From NCBI GenBank assembly GCA_003170035.1, contig PMZX01000429.1, positions 15,991 through 22,514 on the forward strand: a DNA stretch of 6,524 bases, given 5' to 3'. This stretch comes from Myxococcales bacterium. GTDB taxonomy: Bacteria > Myxococcota_A > Polyangia > Fen-1088. How positions within the stretch are numbered: the first letter of the stretch is position 1; every line of letters starts with the position of its first letter. Both the position numbers and the translations under genes were made by a program. The notes under the pieces are model-generated. The model saw nothing but the letters and a program-made list of their open reading frames with translations. It was not told where the DNA came from and made no database searches. Shown piece by piece: positions 1 to 6,524 of this stretch.

Positions 1-1
1 G

Positions 2-424
2 GACTTCTTCATTCGCACGGCCGCGCGCACCTGCTGCACACGTCACCCAATGCCCGCCGAGGTGCTCGATGCCTATCTCGCGCCCTACCAAAGCTGGGCC
101 GATCGCATCGCGCTGCTGCGCTTTCCGCAAGACGTGCCGCTGGTTGCCTCGGACCCTTCCTACGGCCTGGTGAGCGCCATCGAGGCTGGCTTGGCGCAAT
201 TCCGGAAAATCCCGGCCCTCATCTGCTGGGGCGAGCGCGACGTCGTCTTCCCGCCGCGTGTGCTGGACATCTGGCGCGACCTCTGGCCGCACGCCGAGGT
301 CCACCGCTTTCCCGACTGCGGCCACTGGGTGCTGGAAGACGCGCCCGACGAGATCGTTGCCTGCGTGCGCGCGTTCCTGACCGCCCCGCTGCCAAGCGTG
401 AAACGGGCAGAGATTGGCCATTGA
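2..424 (+). CDS. Alpha/beta hydrolase, haloalkane dehalogenase/OleB-like (C-terminal part)
   Basis: The gene is cut at its 5' end: the frame is open from position 2, and the family-like segment beginning DFFIRTA lies before the first ATG (position 50), so that ATG is probably not the true start. The visible 140 residues cover the cap region and C-terminal half of an alpha/beta hydrolase. The phrases LAPYQSW, RFPQDVPL, CWGERDVVFPP and DCGHWVLEDAP match my recollection of haloalkane dehalogenase-like proteins, including OleB, the beta-lactone decarboxylase of long-chain olefin synthesis. The Asp of GERD (codon 239-241) and the His of GHWVLED (codon 323-325) fit the acid and general-base members of the catalytic triad. 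The nucleophile, which would separate ester hydrolase, dehalogenase and decarboxylase, lies outside the window. No oleC follows; the next gene is convergent. I am confident of the fold, and the OleB assignment is tentative. Confidence 0.78.
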   Translation, partial: DFFIRTAARTCCTRHPMPAEVLDAYLAPYQSWADRIALLRFPQDVPLVASDPSYGLVSAIEAGLAQFRKIPALICWGERDVVFPPRVLDIWRDLWPHAEVHRFPDCGHWVLEDAPDEIVACVRAFLTAPLPSVKRAEIGH

Positions 425-481
425 TGTCCGCGTCGCAAGACCGACAGTTGCGCGCGTGCCCGCCCACTCGAAGGTCAGCTG
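425..481. other. Short convergent intergenic gap
   Basis: These 57 bases separate the stop codon of the hydrolase (TGA, 422-424) from the stop codon of the histidine kinase on the other strand (TAG, 484-482). A bidirectional terminator would be expected here. I found only a weak 4-bp stem (GTCG...CGAC, about 433-446) and no GC-rich hairpin followed by a T-run on either strand, so no terminator is called. Confidence 0.6.
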
Positions 482-2548
482 CTAGTCCGGGCTCTCACTG
501 CTCGATTCGATGACCTCACGAATCTTGCGCGACAAGGCCTCGATCGAGGGAGGCTTCTGGATGAACTGCACCTCCTTGTCGATGATCCCGCGGTGGACGA
601 TGACGTCCGCGGCATAGCCCGACATGTAGAGTACCTTCAGGCCCTTGCGCAGGGGCGCCAGGCGCTCGTAGACCTCCTTTCCGTTCATGTCCGGCATGAT
701 CACGTCGGTGAGAAACAGATCGATGGGACCCAGGTGACTGGCCGCGAGCTGGCAGCAGCGCTCGGCGCCATCCGCTTCGATCACTTTGTAGCCCAGCCGA
801 CGCAGCAGCTTGCACACAGAGACACGCACCATCTCGTCGTCTTCCAGAACCAAGATGGTCTCGCCCTTCGCAGCAGGAAACGAAAGGCCAGCAGCGCGCG
901 AGCTCGCGGCGCCGGCCTCTACGGTTTGTGGGGCACACGGCAGGTAGACTTCGAAAGTGCTTCCTTTGCCGAGCTCCGAATGGACCAGGATGGCCCCGGC
1001 GTGCTGCTCGACGATGCCGTAGACCATGGCGAGACCCAATCCACTGCCCTTGCCGCTCTTCTTGGTGGTGAAGAACGGTTCAAAAAGGCGCTGCTGTGTC
1101 GCCTTGTCCATTCCGGTTCCGGTATCGCGAATCGCGAGCACAGCGTACCGACCGGGCCGGAATCCGCGATGCGCGCTCGCGAACGCCTCGTCGATATCCG
1201 CGTTCCGTCCTTCGATTATGATCTGCCCTCCGGTTGGCATGGCATCCCGCGCGTTGATGGCGAGGTTGAGCATCACCTGTTCAAGCTGTCCCGCATCCGC
1301 AAGTACCGGCTCCAAGTCCGGCGCGAAGGCGAGTTCGATGCGGATGTCTTCTCGGATCGTTCTCCGCAGCATCGGCTCGAAACGGGTCACCACGTCGCCG
1401 AGGCTGATGGGCCGCAATTCCAGCATCTGCTTGCGCCCAAACGCTAGCATCTGCCGGGTGAGCACCTTGAGGTGCTCGGCCGCGCGCTCGACGTCGCCAA
1501 CCATCTGCTTCGTCTGCGAGTCAAGGTCGCCCATCAGCATAAGCTGGCAGTTGCCAAGAATGGGCGTCAGCAAGTTGTTGAAGTCGTGCGCGATGCCCCC
1601 CGCCAAGAGGCCGATGCTCTCCATTCTCTGCGCCTGCCGGAGCTGCTCGTCGAGCCGTTTGCGCTCGGTGACATCGCGGATGACACCGACGATGCGCTTT
1701 CCGCCTTTCTCGTCGATGAACAGCGTCTTCTTGGTGCTGAGGGTGTGCACGACGCCATTGGCGTCGGTGAAGAGTTCCTCGTTGACGTTGACGGCGCCGG
1801 TATCCAGCACCAGCTGGTCCTTGGCCCGGAAGACGTCGGACTCGCTCTTGGGAAAGAGTTCGTGATCCGACTTGCCGAGCAACTCGTGCCGCTGCCGTCC
1901 GAAGAGTTCGCAGTGTGCCCGGTTCACCAGTACAAAGCGGTACTGCTCGTCCTTGACGAAGAGGGGATCCGCGATCGTGTCGATGATCTCGTCCAGGTCG
2001 CGTTTCGCCCGGGAGAGTTCGGCCGTCCGCTCCGCCACGCGCTGCTCAAGCTCGACGTTGAGTGTGCGTACCTGTTCCTCAGCGCGCTTGCGGTCGCTGA
2101 TGTCGCGAATGACGCCGACGATGTACCTCTTACCCCCGCGGTCAACGTACAGGCTCTTTTTGGTGGCGATGGTGTGCACCGCGCCCTCGGCAGAGGTGAT
2201 CGCCTCCTCGTTGACATTCTCGAGTCCCGTCTCGAAGACCACATCGTCCTGCCGCCAGAACACGTCCACCTGCTGCTTGGGAAAGAAGTCGTAGTCCGTC
2301 TTGCCGACAAGAGCCTCGCGCTGCTTTCCGGCCAAGTGGCACTCGGCGGCGTTGACCCACACCAGGCGGTGGTCCCGATCCTTGACGAAGATAGGGTCGG
2401 CGATGGTGTCGAGAATGCTTTCGAGAAAGCCGCGCGTGTTCTCAGTGCGTGCGAGAAGCCGCGCCAGGCGGAAGACTTGGTAAGCTAGAACGCCGGCCAC
2501 CAAGGCAAGTGCAACGAGAACCACCGTCTGGAGGCCCACGAAGATCAC
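482..2548 (-). CDS. Hybrid sensor histidine kinase (TM-PAS-PAS-HisKA-HATPase-receiver)
   Basis: This is a complete 688-residue hybrid kinase that would autophosphorylate on His and pass the phosphate to its own receiver Asp. One hydrophobic helix spans residues 4-23, with no extracytoplasmic sensor loop after it. PAS1 covers about 42-157 and PAS2 about 185-300. They are joined by a coiled-coil linker (about 152-188, containing RVAERTAEL). The H-box is GGIAHDFNNLL with phosphoacceptor His321. The N-box is LNLAINARDAM (Asn432), G1 is RDTGTGM (Asp475), the F-box is LFEPFFTTK and G2 is GKGSGLGLAMVYG. The receiver (about 563-680) has the acidic cluster E569/D570/D571, phosphoacceptor Asp615 in LTDVIMPDMNG, Ser643 and Lys665 in QKPPS. 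The H-box and G2 style resembles CckA-like kinases. The start is GTG at 2548, the first start codon after an in-frame stop; a second GTG at codon 4 is possible. No response-regulator partner is visible, so the signal and output are unknown. Confidence 0.95.
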   Translation of the reverse strand: MIFVGLQTVVLVALALVAGVLAYQVFRLARLLARTENTRGFLESILDTIADPIFVKDRDHRLVWVNAAECHLAGKQREALVGKTDYDFFPKQQVDVFWRQDDVVFETGLENVNEEAITSAEGAVHTIATKKSLYVDRGGKRYIVGVIRDISDRKRAEEQVRTLNVELEQRVAERTAELSRAKRDLDEIIDTIADPLFVKDEQYRFVLVNRAHCELFGRQRHELLGKSDHELFPKSESDVFRAKDQLVLDTGAVNVNEELFTDANGVVHTLSTKKTLFIDEKGGKRIVGVIRDVTERKRLDEQLRQAQRMESIGLLAGGIAHDFNNLLTPILGNCQLMLMGDLDSQTKQMVGDVERAAEHLKVLTRQMLAFGRKQMLELRPISLGDVVTRFEPMLRRTIREDIRIELAFAPDLEPVLADAGQLEQVMLNLAINARDAMPTGGQIIIEGRNADIDEAFASAHRGFRPGRYAVLAIRDTGTGMDKATQQRLFEPFFTTKKSGKGSGLGLAMVYGIVEQHAGAILVHSELGKGSTFEVYLPCAPQTVEAGAASSRAAGLSFPAAKGETILVLEDDEMVRVSVCKLLRRLGYKVIEADGAERCCQLAASHLGPIDLFLTDVIMPDMNGKEVYERLAPLRKGLKVLYMSGYAADVIVHRGIIDKEVQFIQKPPSIEALSRKIREVIESSSESPD
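1649..2410 (-). repeat. Tandem duplicated PAS domains inside the kinase gene
   Basis: Kinase residues 47-157 and 190-300 are two copies of one PAS domain type, offset by 143 residues. Both begin DTIADP(I/L)FVKD, both contain FPK...DVF, NVNEE and HT(I/L)(A/S)TKK, and both end in IVGVIRD followed by a DRKR/ERKR cap. By hand I count about 64 identical positions out of about 110, with single-residue gaps near GGKR. The C-terminal caps lead into the coiled-coil linker after copy 1 and the DHp helix after copy 2. This pattern fits an internal duplication followed by divergence. Confidence 0.85.
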
Positions 2549-2858
2549 CCGCTCCTGAACGGGTAGGGGTGCGCAACGATCGTGGCCTGCCTGGCCGCCA
2601 GGAAGAGAACTTCCCCAGTGTGCGCCTCCAACGTCTGCTGCATCAAACGCATATTACCCCAATGGGCGGCCGGCGGGAACGGGACCGGGTTTAGGGGACG
2701 TAGTTGACAGACTGGGTGTTGTCGGACATTCGTGGGCGTGATGGTACGTGGAGAGAAGCGGGCTTGTTCGACCAATGCACTTCACCACCCTCTTGCGTGT
2801 GAATCGGTCCAACCCGCGTGTGTGATCATCGCACGACCTTCACGTTCTGTAATCGTTC
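2549..2858. other. Intergenic region between the PUFA synthase gene and the kinase gene
   Basis: These 310 bases lie downstream of the PUFA synthase stop (TAG, 2861-2859) and upstream of the kinase GTG, both on the minus strand. The region should hold the synthase transcript's end and the kinase promoter. I see no convincing hairpin plus T-run terminator. A small perfect hairpin, CCTGG-CCG-CCAGG, lies at 2590-2602, about 42-54 bases before the kinase start, and could be a leader hairpin or chance. There is a near-repeat of GCGTGTGA and GCGTGTGTGA around 2795-2825. No persuasive gene was found: an overlapping minus-strand frame (2775-2545) is discussed among the rejected items. Confidence 0.5.
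2552..2556 (-). promoter_or_regulatory. Candidate ribosome binding site of the histidine kinase
   Basis: The coding strand reads AGGAG, then CGG, then the GTG start at 2548. The 3-base spacing is shorter than usual. The second GTG, at codon 4, would lie 12 bases from AGGAG, which is rather long. The site supports initiation in this region but does not firmly decide between the two GTG codons; the first was kept because it gives the longer N-terminal hydrophobic helix. Confidence 0.4.
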
Positions 2859-5800
2859 CTATGCACCCTCAACCACTCCCGGCCCGCGCGGCCCGAAGAG
2901 GCGGCGGGCAAGCTCGGCCAGCCAACGACCCTCGGGGGTACTCGGCACGCGCAACTCGCCTGCACGCGCGCCAGCGACCAGAGCGGCTATCTCGGGCGAT
3001 GGTTCGGGAAGCTGCTCGAGGATGCAGAACAAGGCGGCATGGCCCAGGTTGGTGCCCGTGTTTTCGCACCACGCGCGCACGGCAGCCGCAAAGGCGGGAT
3101 CGGGGGCCAGCGGCTCCTCCACCTCGTTGGCCGGACCGAGGTGGTTGATGGCGTCGATTACGCGGTGACGACGGTCGCGATAGTTGAGCGGCCGCAGTTC
3201 ATCAGGCGCGAGCGGACGGCCGATGTGGACGTCCTGCTGGTCCATACCCACGGGAAACTCGATCTCGTGGGAAACCGGCGCTACTGGCAGGCCGCCCACG
3301 AACCGCACAGGCACCACCGGCCGGTCCAGCGCAAGGGCCATGTCTAGGAACGCGCCCGAGAGTTTCCGCACCGGCGTGCGACAACTGTGCGCCATGGCTC
3401 CCTCGACGTGGACCATCACGCTGCGGCCGCTCGACCCCATATCGGCCGACATCTCCTGGATGATTCCGGGCAGCGAGGCGCTGTTGCTGCGGTCGAAGTA
3501 CTGCGACATGCGCGGGCTGCGCAGCCCCGGGTACGAGAACGCGTGCTGCATGAACAGGTCCAGCCAGGAGGTGTGATTCTCGATGCGCGCGAGCGTGAGC
3601 AGGGGCGCGTCCATCAGCGCCGACGCAACGATGGCGAAGATGGTGGATTCGACCGTGACCTGGTGGTTGGCAAGGAAGATGACCCCGCCCCGGCGAGCCG
3701 CGTGCAGGGCCTCTGGATCCGTGATGTGAAGTTGCCGCAGAAAACGCAGCAGCAGGCCGCGACAGATGTCTTCGACCGGCGGAGCCGTGCCGGCCAGCAA
3801 GCTGCGCCAGTACTCGCGCGTGGCTGGCAGCAACTCCGCGGCCGTCTGGGAGCGGGCGGCCGCCCCCGTTCCAAGATCGCCTCTCCGGTCGGTTTCTGCC
3901 TCCACGATCTTCATTCCGATTCCCGTCACCTGATAGATGCGCTTGCCGTCCACCCAGAGGGATGCCTCCGCCACGGCGAAGGGCCCGGCGGCGTCACGAC
4001 CCTGCTCCGTGATCTCCATGGTGATGGTGATCAGGCGATTGTGCGGCACCACCTGACCGCGATACTTCCAGGTAACGGCTCGACCGGGTTCGATGGGCGC
4101 AAAGCGCGGATGGGACATCCCTTGGGCGAGCCCGGCGTGAAGCATGTGGAACTGAAGAAGCTGCAGAATGGCTTCCAGGCCCAGCGAGCCAGGCTGCACC
4201 GGGTCCTGGAAGAAATGCGCCTTGAAGAACCACTCGGCCGGGTTCACGTCCTTTTCCGCGCGCAAGGAGCCCAGCCCGGCGCGGCCGCCGCGCGGATCGC
4301 AAGCGGTCACCCGGTCGAGCATGAGCAAGCGGGGCTCGGCCAGGCGCAACGAGCCCTGGAAATAGCGGGCCGGACGGGCGGTCAGATCCACGAGGAAGTC
4401 GGAAGCGGCATTCAGCCCTGCGCTCTGCTCGGCGGTGGTGGAAAGACCGGGCTGATTCTCGAAGGTCGCCGCGGGAAAGAAACCGAAACCGGTCTGCATC
4501 TCGTACACCGGCGTCTCGCCCAGCAAGCAACGCACGCGGAACGATTCCAGGATCATCTCGCCCGAACGCGAGACGCTCTCGAGCGTCGCGATGGTGCGCA
4601 GCGGACCGGCTGTGGGCAGCACCTCGGCCAGCATCTGGCCGGTGCCGTCGAGATTGCGGAACGCGAGATCCTGGTCAGTGCCCAGCGCACTGCCCGCGAA
4701 GCTGGCCAGCCAGCCGCAGGGTTGCAACGCCGCCTCTAGCAACACGCAGAAGGGCATCACCGGATGGCCGTTCTGGGCGAAATACCAGGCTTCGGCAGGT
4801 ACGTCATATTCCACTTCAATGCTGGCGCCCGCCTGGCACGCGCCCATCTCGCCCTCGATGCACACGACGCGGCTCATGAAGTGATAGGGCGGGCCGGGCA
4901 GTCGTGCCACGCGACGAGGCCCATCAAAGCACGTGTACATCGGTCCAAAAGCCTCGGACGGCTTGCCCCAGGCGCAGGCGAGCAGCGAGCGCTGATCGAA
5001 GCGAAAACCGTTCACCTCGGCCACGGTCCTGGCTTGCGTGTCCTCGCGCACCAACTCCGGGTGGCTCGACAGCGGCCAGTCGGGCACCAGGCGCAAGCCG
5101 ACCCGGCGCGCGTGAAAGGCCTTCAGCCCATCGACCGTGCCTAGCAGGTCCGCGTACACCGTGGGCAGCGGGCCGTCGTGCACCTCCTCGACAAACATTT
5201 CACAAACCAGTTCCTTCGACGCGGGCACCACCTGGCCGCGACACTGCAGTCGATACATCTCTTCGGGCACTGGTTCAAAGCGCCAGCCATCGCGGGCCAG
5301 GGTGTAGCCCAGGCCCGCCAGATAGATGGCCATCATCTGTAGACAGCCCTCGAACATCAGGGTGCCGGGCATGCATGGATCGTTCTTGAAATGGCCGGAG
5401 AAGAACCAGTCGTCGGGCCGTAGGGGGGTGACGGCCCGCAAGGCTCCACGCTGCCAGGGCCCGCCCTTGGGATCGAAATCGAGTACGCGTTCGACCAGCA
5501 GCATCTTGCCGTTCTGGATGGCGGGCGTACGTACATGGGCCTGGCCGGCTTCGAAGCCGGGGCCGAAACAGGCGAAAAGATCACCCTCGCAAAACGCGCG
5601 GACATCTGCAGCGGAAAACTGCCGACGGGTGCAGGCCACCGCAGGCGGATCCAGACGCGCGTCGGGTTTGATGGCCTGGCCCTCGGGCGTCCACAGCACG
5701 CCCGCCGATTCGTTCAGTTCCTCTTCTGTGAAGAAGCCGGCCTGGCCCTGGCGCACGGTCAGCGCCGGTCGGCCGTCGATGGTGCAGTCATAGTGGAAGA

Positions 5801-6524
5801 AGAACAGGCGCACCTCACCCTGGCGCGCGTGACTGTCCACGTGGATGTCGTAGCGAAGCGTCTCGCCCGGCCGAGGCAGGCTGCCGTGGTAGGTCAGCTC
5901 GCAGCCCAGCAGGCGGTAACGGCGCTGTCCCTGGTTCAGGCCGTCGACGCCCAGATACGATATGAGGAAGAGGTCGGCCTGGCCCGCCTCGATCATGATC
6001 CCCGCGGGCATGAACCCGCGGTTGAGAAACCACGAATCCTCGCGCACGTCCGTCTCGGTCCACACCGTGCCCAGGCCCATCGACCCGGCCGCCGCGTCCA
6101 GGCCCACCACCCGATCGGCAAGCAGCAAGGGCGGCTCGGGCATGCGCACCTGGACCGCATGCTTGTCTTGCGCCTTGAATTGCGGACCGAAGAGATCCGA
6201 GATGCAGCCCGAGGCGTGGGTTTCCAGATCGCGGCGTGAGAAGGCGGGGCCATGCGGCTGCCCTTGCTTCGCTGATTGGCTCTCCCGTTTTCCCGCGCTT
6301 GACTGGGTGGTCGCGGGGGGCTGCGCTGCCACCTGGTTGGCCGCCAAAGATGACGTCGAACCTGCGAACGAGGGCCGTGCGCCGAGCAAGATCCCGAGCG
6401 CCCGCTGCCGGCCTTCGAGAAACTGCTGGTGTGCGGCCGTCTGCTGGGTCAAATGGTCCTGGTGGGCTCGCGCGATCTGCCGGCGATGGGCCAGCACACG
6501 GCCGAGGACCTCGGCCATCGGCCC
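2859..6524 (-). CDS. pfaC: PUFA synthase subunit PfaC/Pfa3-type, C-terminal part: four hotdog dehydratase modules plus AGPAT acyltransferase
   Basis: The frame is open to the window edge, so 1221 C-terminal residues are visible and the N-terminus (expected ketosynthase and chain-length factor) is missing. An in-frame ATG at 6518 is residue 1 here but is unlikely to be the true start. Residues 1-50 are helical and 51-90 are a Ser/Ala/Gln-rich linker. Four FabA-like hotdog modules follow, about 120-275, 300-475, 520-685 and 715-872. Modules 2 and 4 carry the dehydratase signature WFFxxHFxxDP, with His376/Glu390 and His768/Glu782, each pair 14 residues apart as in FabA. Modules 1 and 3 lack the aligned His. 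The phrases PAGIMIEAGQADL, MPFCVLLEAALQPCGWLA and PGSLGLEAILQ are typical of PUFA synthase dehydratases. Residues 920-1130 form a PlsC/AGPAT-like domain with NHQVTVE, YFDRSN, HVEGAM and PVVPV blocks. The last 90 residues are unassigned. Such an AGPAT fusion is, as I recall, described for myxobacterial Pfa3; there the gene is called pfa3. Confidence 0.9.
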   Translation of the reverse strand, partial: GPMAEVLGRVLAHRRQIARAHQDHLTQQTAAHQQFLEGRQRALGILLGARPSFAGSTSSLAANQVAAQPPATTQSSAGKRESQSAKQGQPHGPAFSRRDLETHASGCISDLFGPQFKAQDKHAVQVRMPEPPLLLADRVVGLDAAAGSMGLGTVWTETDVREDSWFLNRGFMPAGIMIEAGQADLFLISYLGVDGLNQGQRRYRLLGCELTYHGSLPRPGETLRYDIHVDSHARQGEVRLFFFHYDCTIDGRPALTVRQGQAGFFTEEELNESAGVLWTPEGQAIKPDARLDPPAVACTRRQFSAADVRAFCEGDLFACFGPGFEAGQAHVRTPAIQNGKMLLVERVLDFDPKGGPWQRGALRAVTPLRPDDWFFSGHFKNDPCMPGTLMFEGCLQMMAIYLAGLGYTLARDGWRFEPVPEEMYRLQCRGQVVPASKELVCEMFVEEVHDGPLPTVYADLLGTVDGLKAFHARRVGLRLVPDWPLSSHPELVREDTQARTVAEVNGFRFDQRSLLACAWGKPSEAFGPMYTCFDGPRRVARLPGPPYHFMSRVVCIEGEMGACQAGASIEVEYDVPAEAWYFAQNGHPVMPFCVLLEAALQPCGWLASFAGSALGTDQDLAFRNLDGTGQMLAEVLPTAGPLRTIATLESVSRSGEMILESFRVRCLLGETPVYEMQTGFGFFPAATFENQPGLSTTAEQSAGLNAASDFLVDLTARPARYFQGSLRLAEPRLLMLDRVTACDPRGGRAGLGSLRAEKDVNPAEWFFKAHFFQDPVQPGSLGLEAILQLLQFHMLHAGLAQGMSHPRFAPIEPGRAVTWKYRGQVVPHNRLITITMEITEQGRDAAGPFAVAEASLWVDGKRIYQVTGIGMKIVEAETDRRGDLGTGAAARSQTAAELLPATREYWRSLLAGTAPPVEDICRGLLLRFLRQLHITDPEALHAARRGGVIFLANHQVTVESTIFAIVASALMDAPLLTLARIENHTSWLDLFMQHAFSYPGLRSPRMSQYFDRSNSASLPGIIQEMSADMGSSGRSVMVHVEGAMAHSCRTPVRKLSGAFLDMALALDRPVVPVRFVGGLPVAPVSHEIEFPVGMDQQDVHIGRPLAPDELRPLNYRDRRHRVIDAINHLGPANEVEEPLAPDPAFAAAVRAWCENTGTNLGHAALFCILEQLPEPSPEIAALVAGARAGELRVPSTPEGRWLAELARRLFGPRGPGVVEGA

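Noticed and set aside
1472..2488. Long plus-strand open frame (338 codons) antisense to the kinase.
   Set aside because: It lies wholly opposite a gene with clear PAS and kinase-core motifs, and its translation has no recognisable domain. Long antisense frames are expected in GC-rich coding DNA.
2651..2679. Possible minus-strand promoter for the kinase: TTCCCG (2679-2674), 17-base spacer, TAATAT (2656-2651), about 100 bases before the GTG.
   Set aside because: The match is only 3 of 6 and 4 of 6 to the sigma-70 consensus, which is easily found by chance. Mapping the 5' end of the transcript would decide it.
2704..2732. Perfect TTGACA on the plus strand at 2704-2709, as a possible -35 box.
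   Set aside because: Nothing close to TATAAT lies 16-18 bases downstream (CATTCG or ACATTC), and no plus-strand gene follows.
2545..2775. Minus-strand 76-residue open frame just upstream of the kinase, whose TGA overlaps the kinase GTG start as GTGA.
   Set aside because: The overlap resembles translational coupling, but the frame begins with TTG, has no recognisable motif and looks like ordinary GC-rich non-coding translation. It would become credible only if conserved in related genomes or shown to be translated.
3387..4739. Long plus-strand open frame (450 codons) antisense to the PUFA synthase gene.
   Set aside because: It is opposite well-recognised dehydratase and acyltransferase domains and reads as low-complexity His/Arg/Gln/Gly-rich sequence, typical of a GC-rich shadow frame.
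6249..6368. Ser/Thr/Ala/Gln-rich stretch at residues 51-90 of the PUFA synthase, considered as a possible gene boundary or separate small protein.
   Set aside because: The frame is open through it and flanking segments fit one multidomain protein. It is best read as an interdomain linker.

Overview
This is a GC-rich window holding three protein-coding genes, two of them cut by its edges. The content suggests a myxobacterium-like deltaproteobacterium: high GC, the terminal part of a polyunsaturated fatty acid (PUFA) synthase carrying a C-terminal acylglycerol-phosphate acyltransferase domain, and a soluble-type hybrid histidine kinase. The lineage is an inference from gene content and recalled family knowledge; no rRNA or other marker is present.

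Layout. Positions 2-424 (+) hold the C-terminal 140 residues of an alpha/beta hydrolase of the haloalkane dehalogenase/OleB-like type. A 57-bp convergent gap follows. Positions 482-2548 (-) hold a complete 688-residue hybrid sensor kinase: one N-terminal membrane helix, two closely similar PAS domains, DHp/CA kinase core and a C-terminal receiver. A 310-bp gap (2549-2858) follows. Positions 2859-6524 (-) hold the C-terminal 1221 residues of a PfaC/Pfa3-type PUFA synthase subunit, still open at the window edge. Its visible part is a linker, four FabA-like hotdog modules, a PlsC/AGPAT-type acyltransferase and an unassigned tail of about 90 residues.

How the genes may work together. The large protein would dehydrate 3-hydroxyacyl intermediates during PUFA assembly. 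Its fused acyltransferase could move the finished chain from the carrier protein onto a glycerolipid. Its ketosynthase and chain-length-factor domains, and probably the other pfa genes, would lie beyond position 6524, so this is the 3' end of the locus. The kinase is on the same strand downstream but separated by 310 bp, so a regulatory link is only a possibility. The hydrolase points the other way and its link to lipid or olefin metabolism is speculative.

The points most worth a second look are the alternation of His-lacking and His-containing hotdog modules, the acyltransferase fusion with its ambiguous H-x4-D/E motif, and the tandem PAS duplication in the kinase. I saw no RNA gene, mobile element, CRISPR array or convincing terminator.
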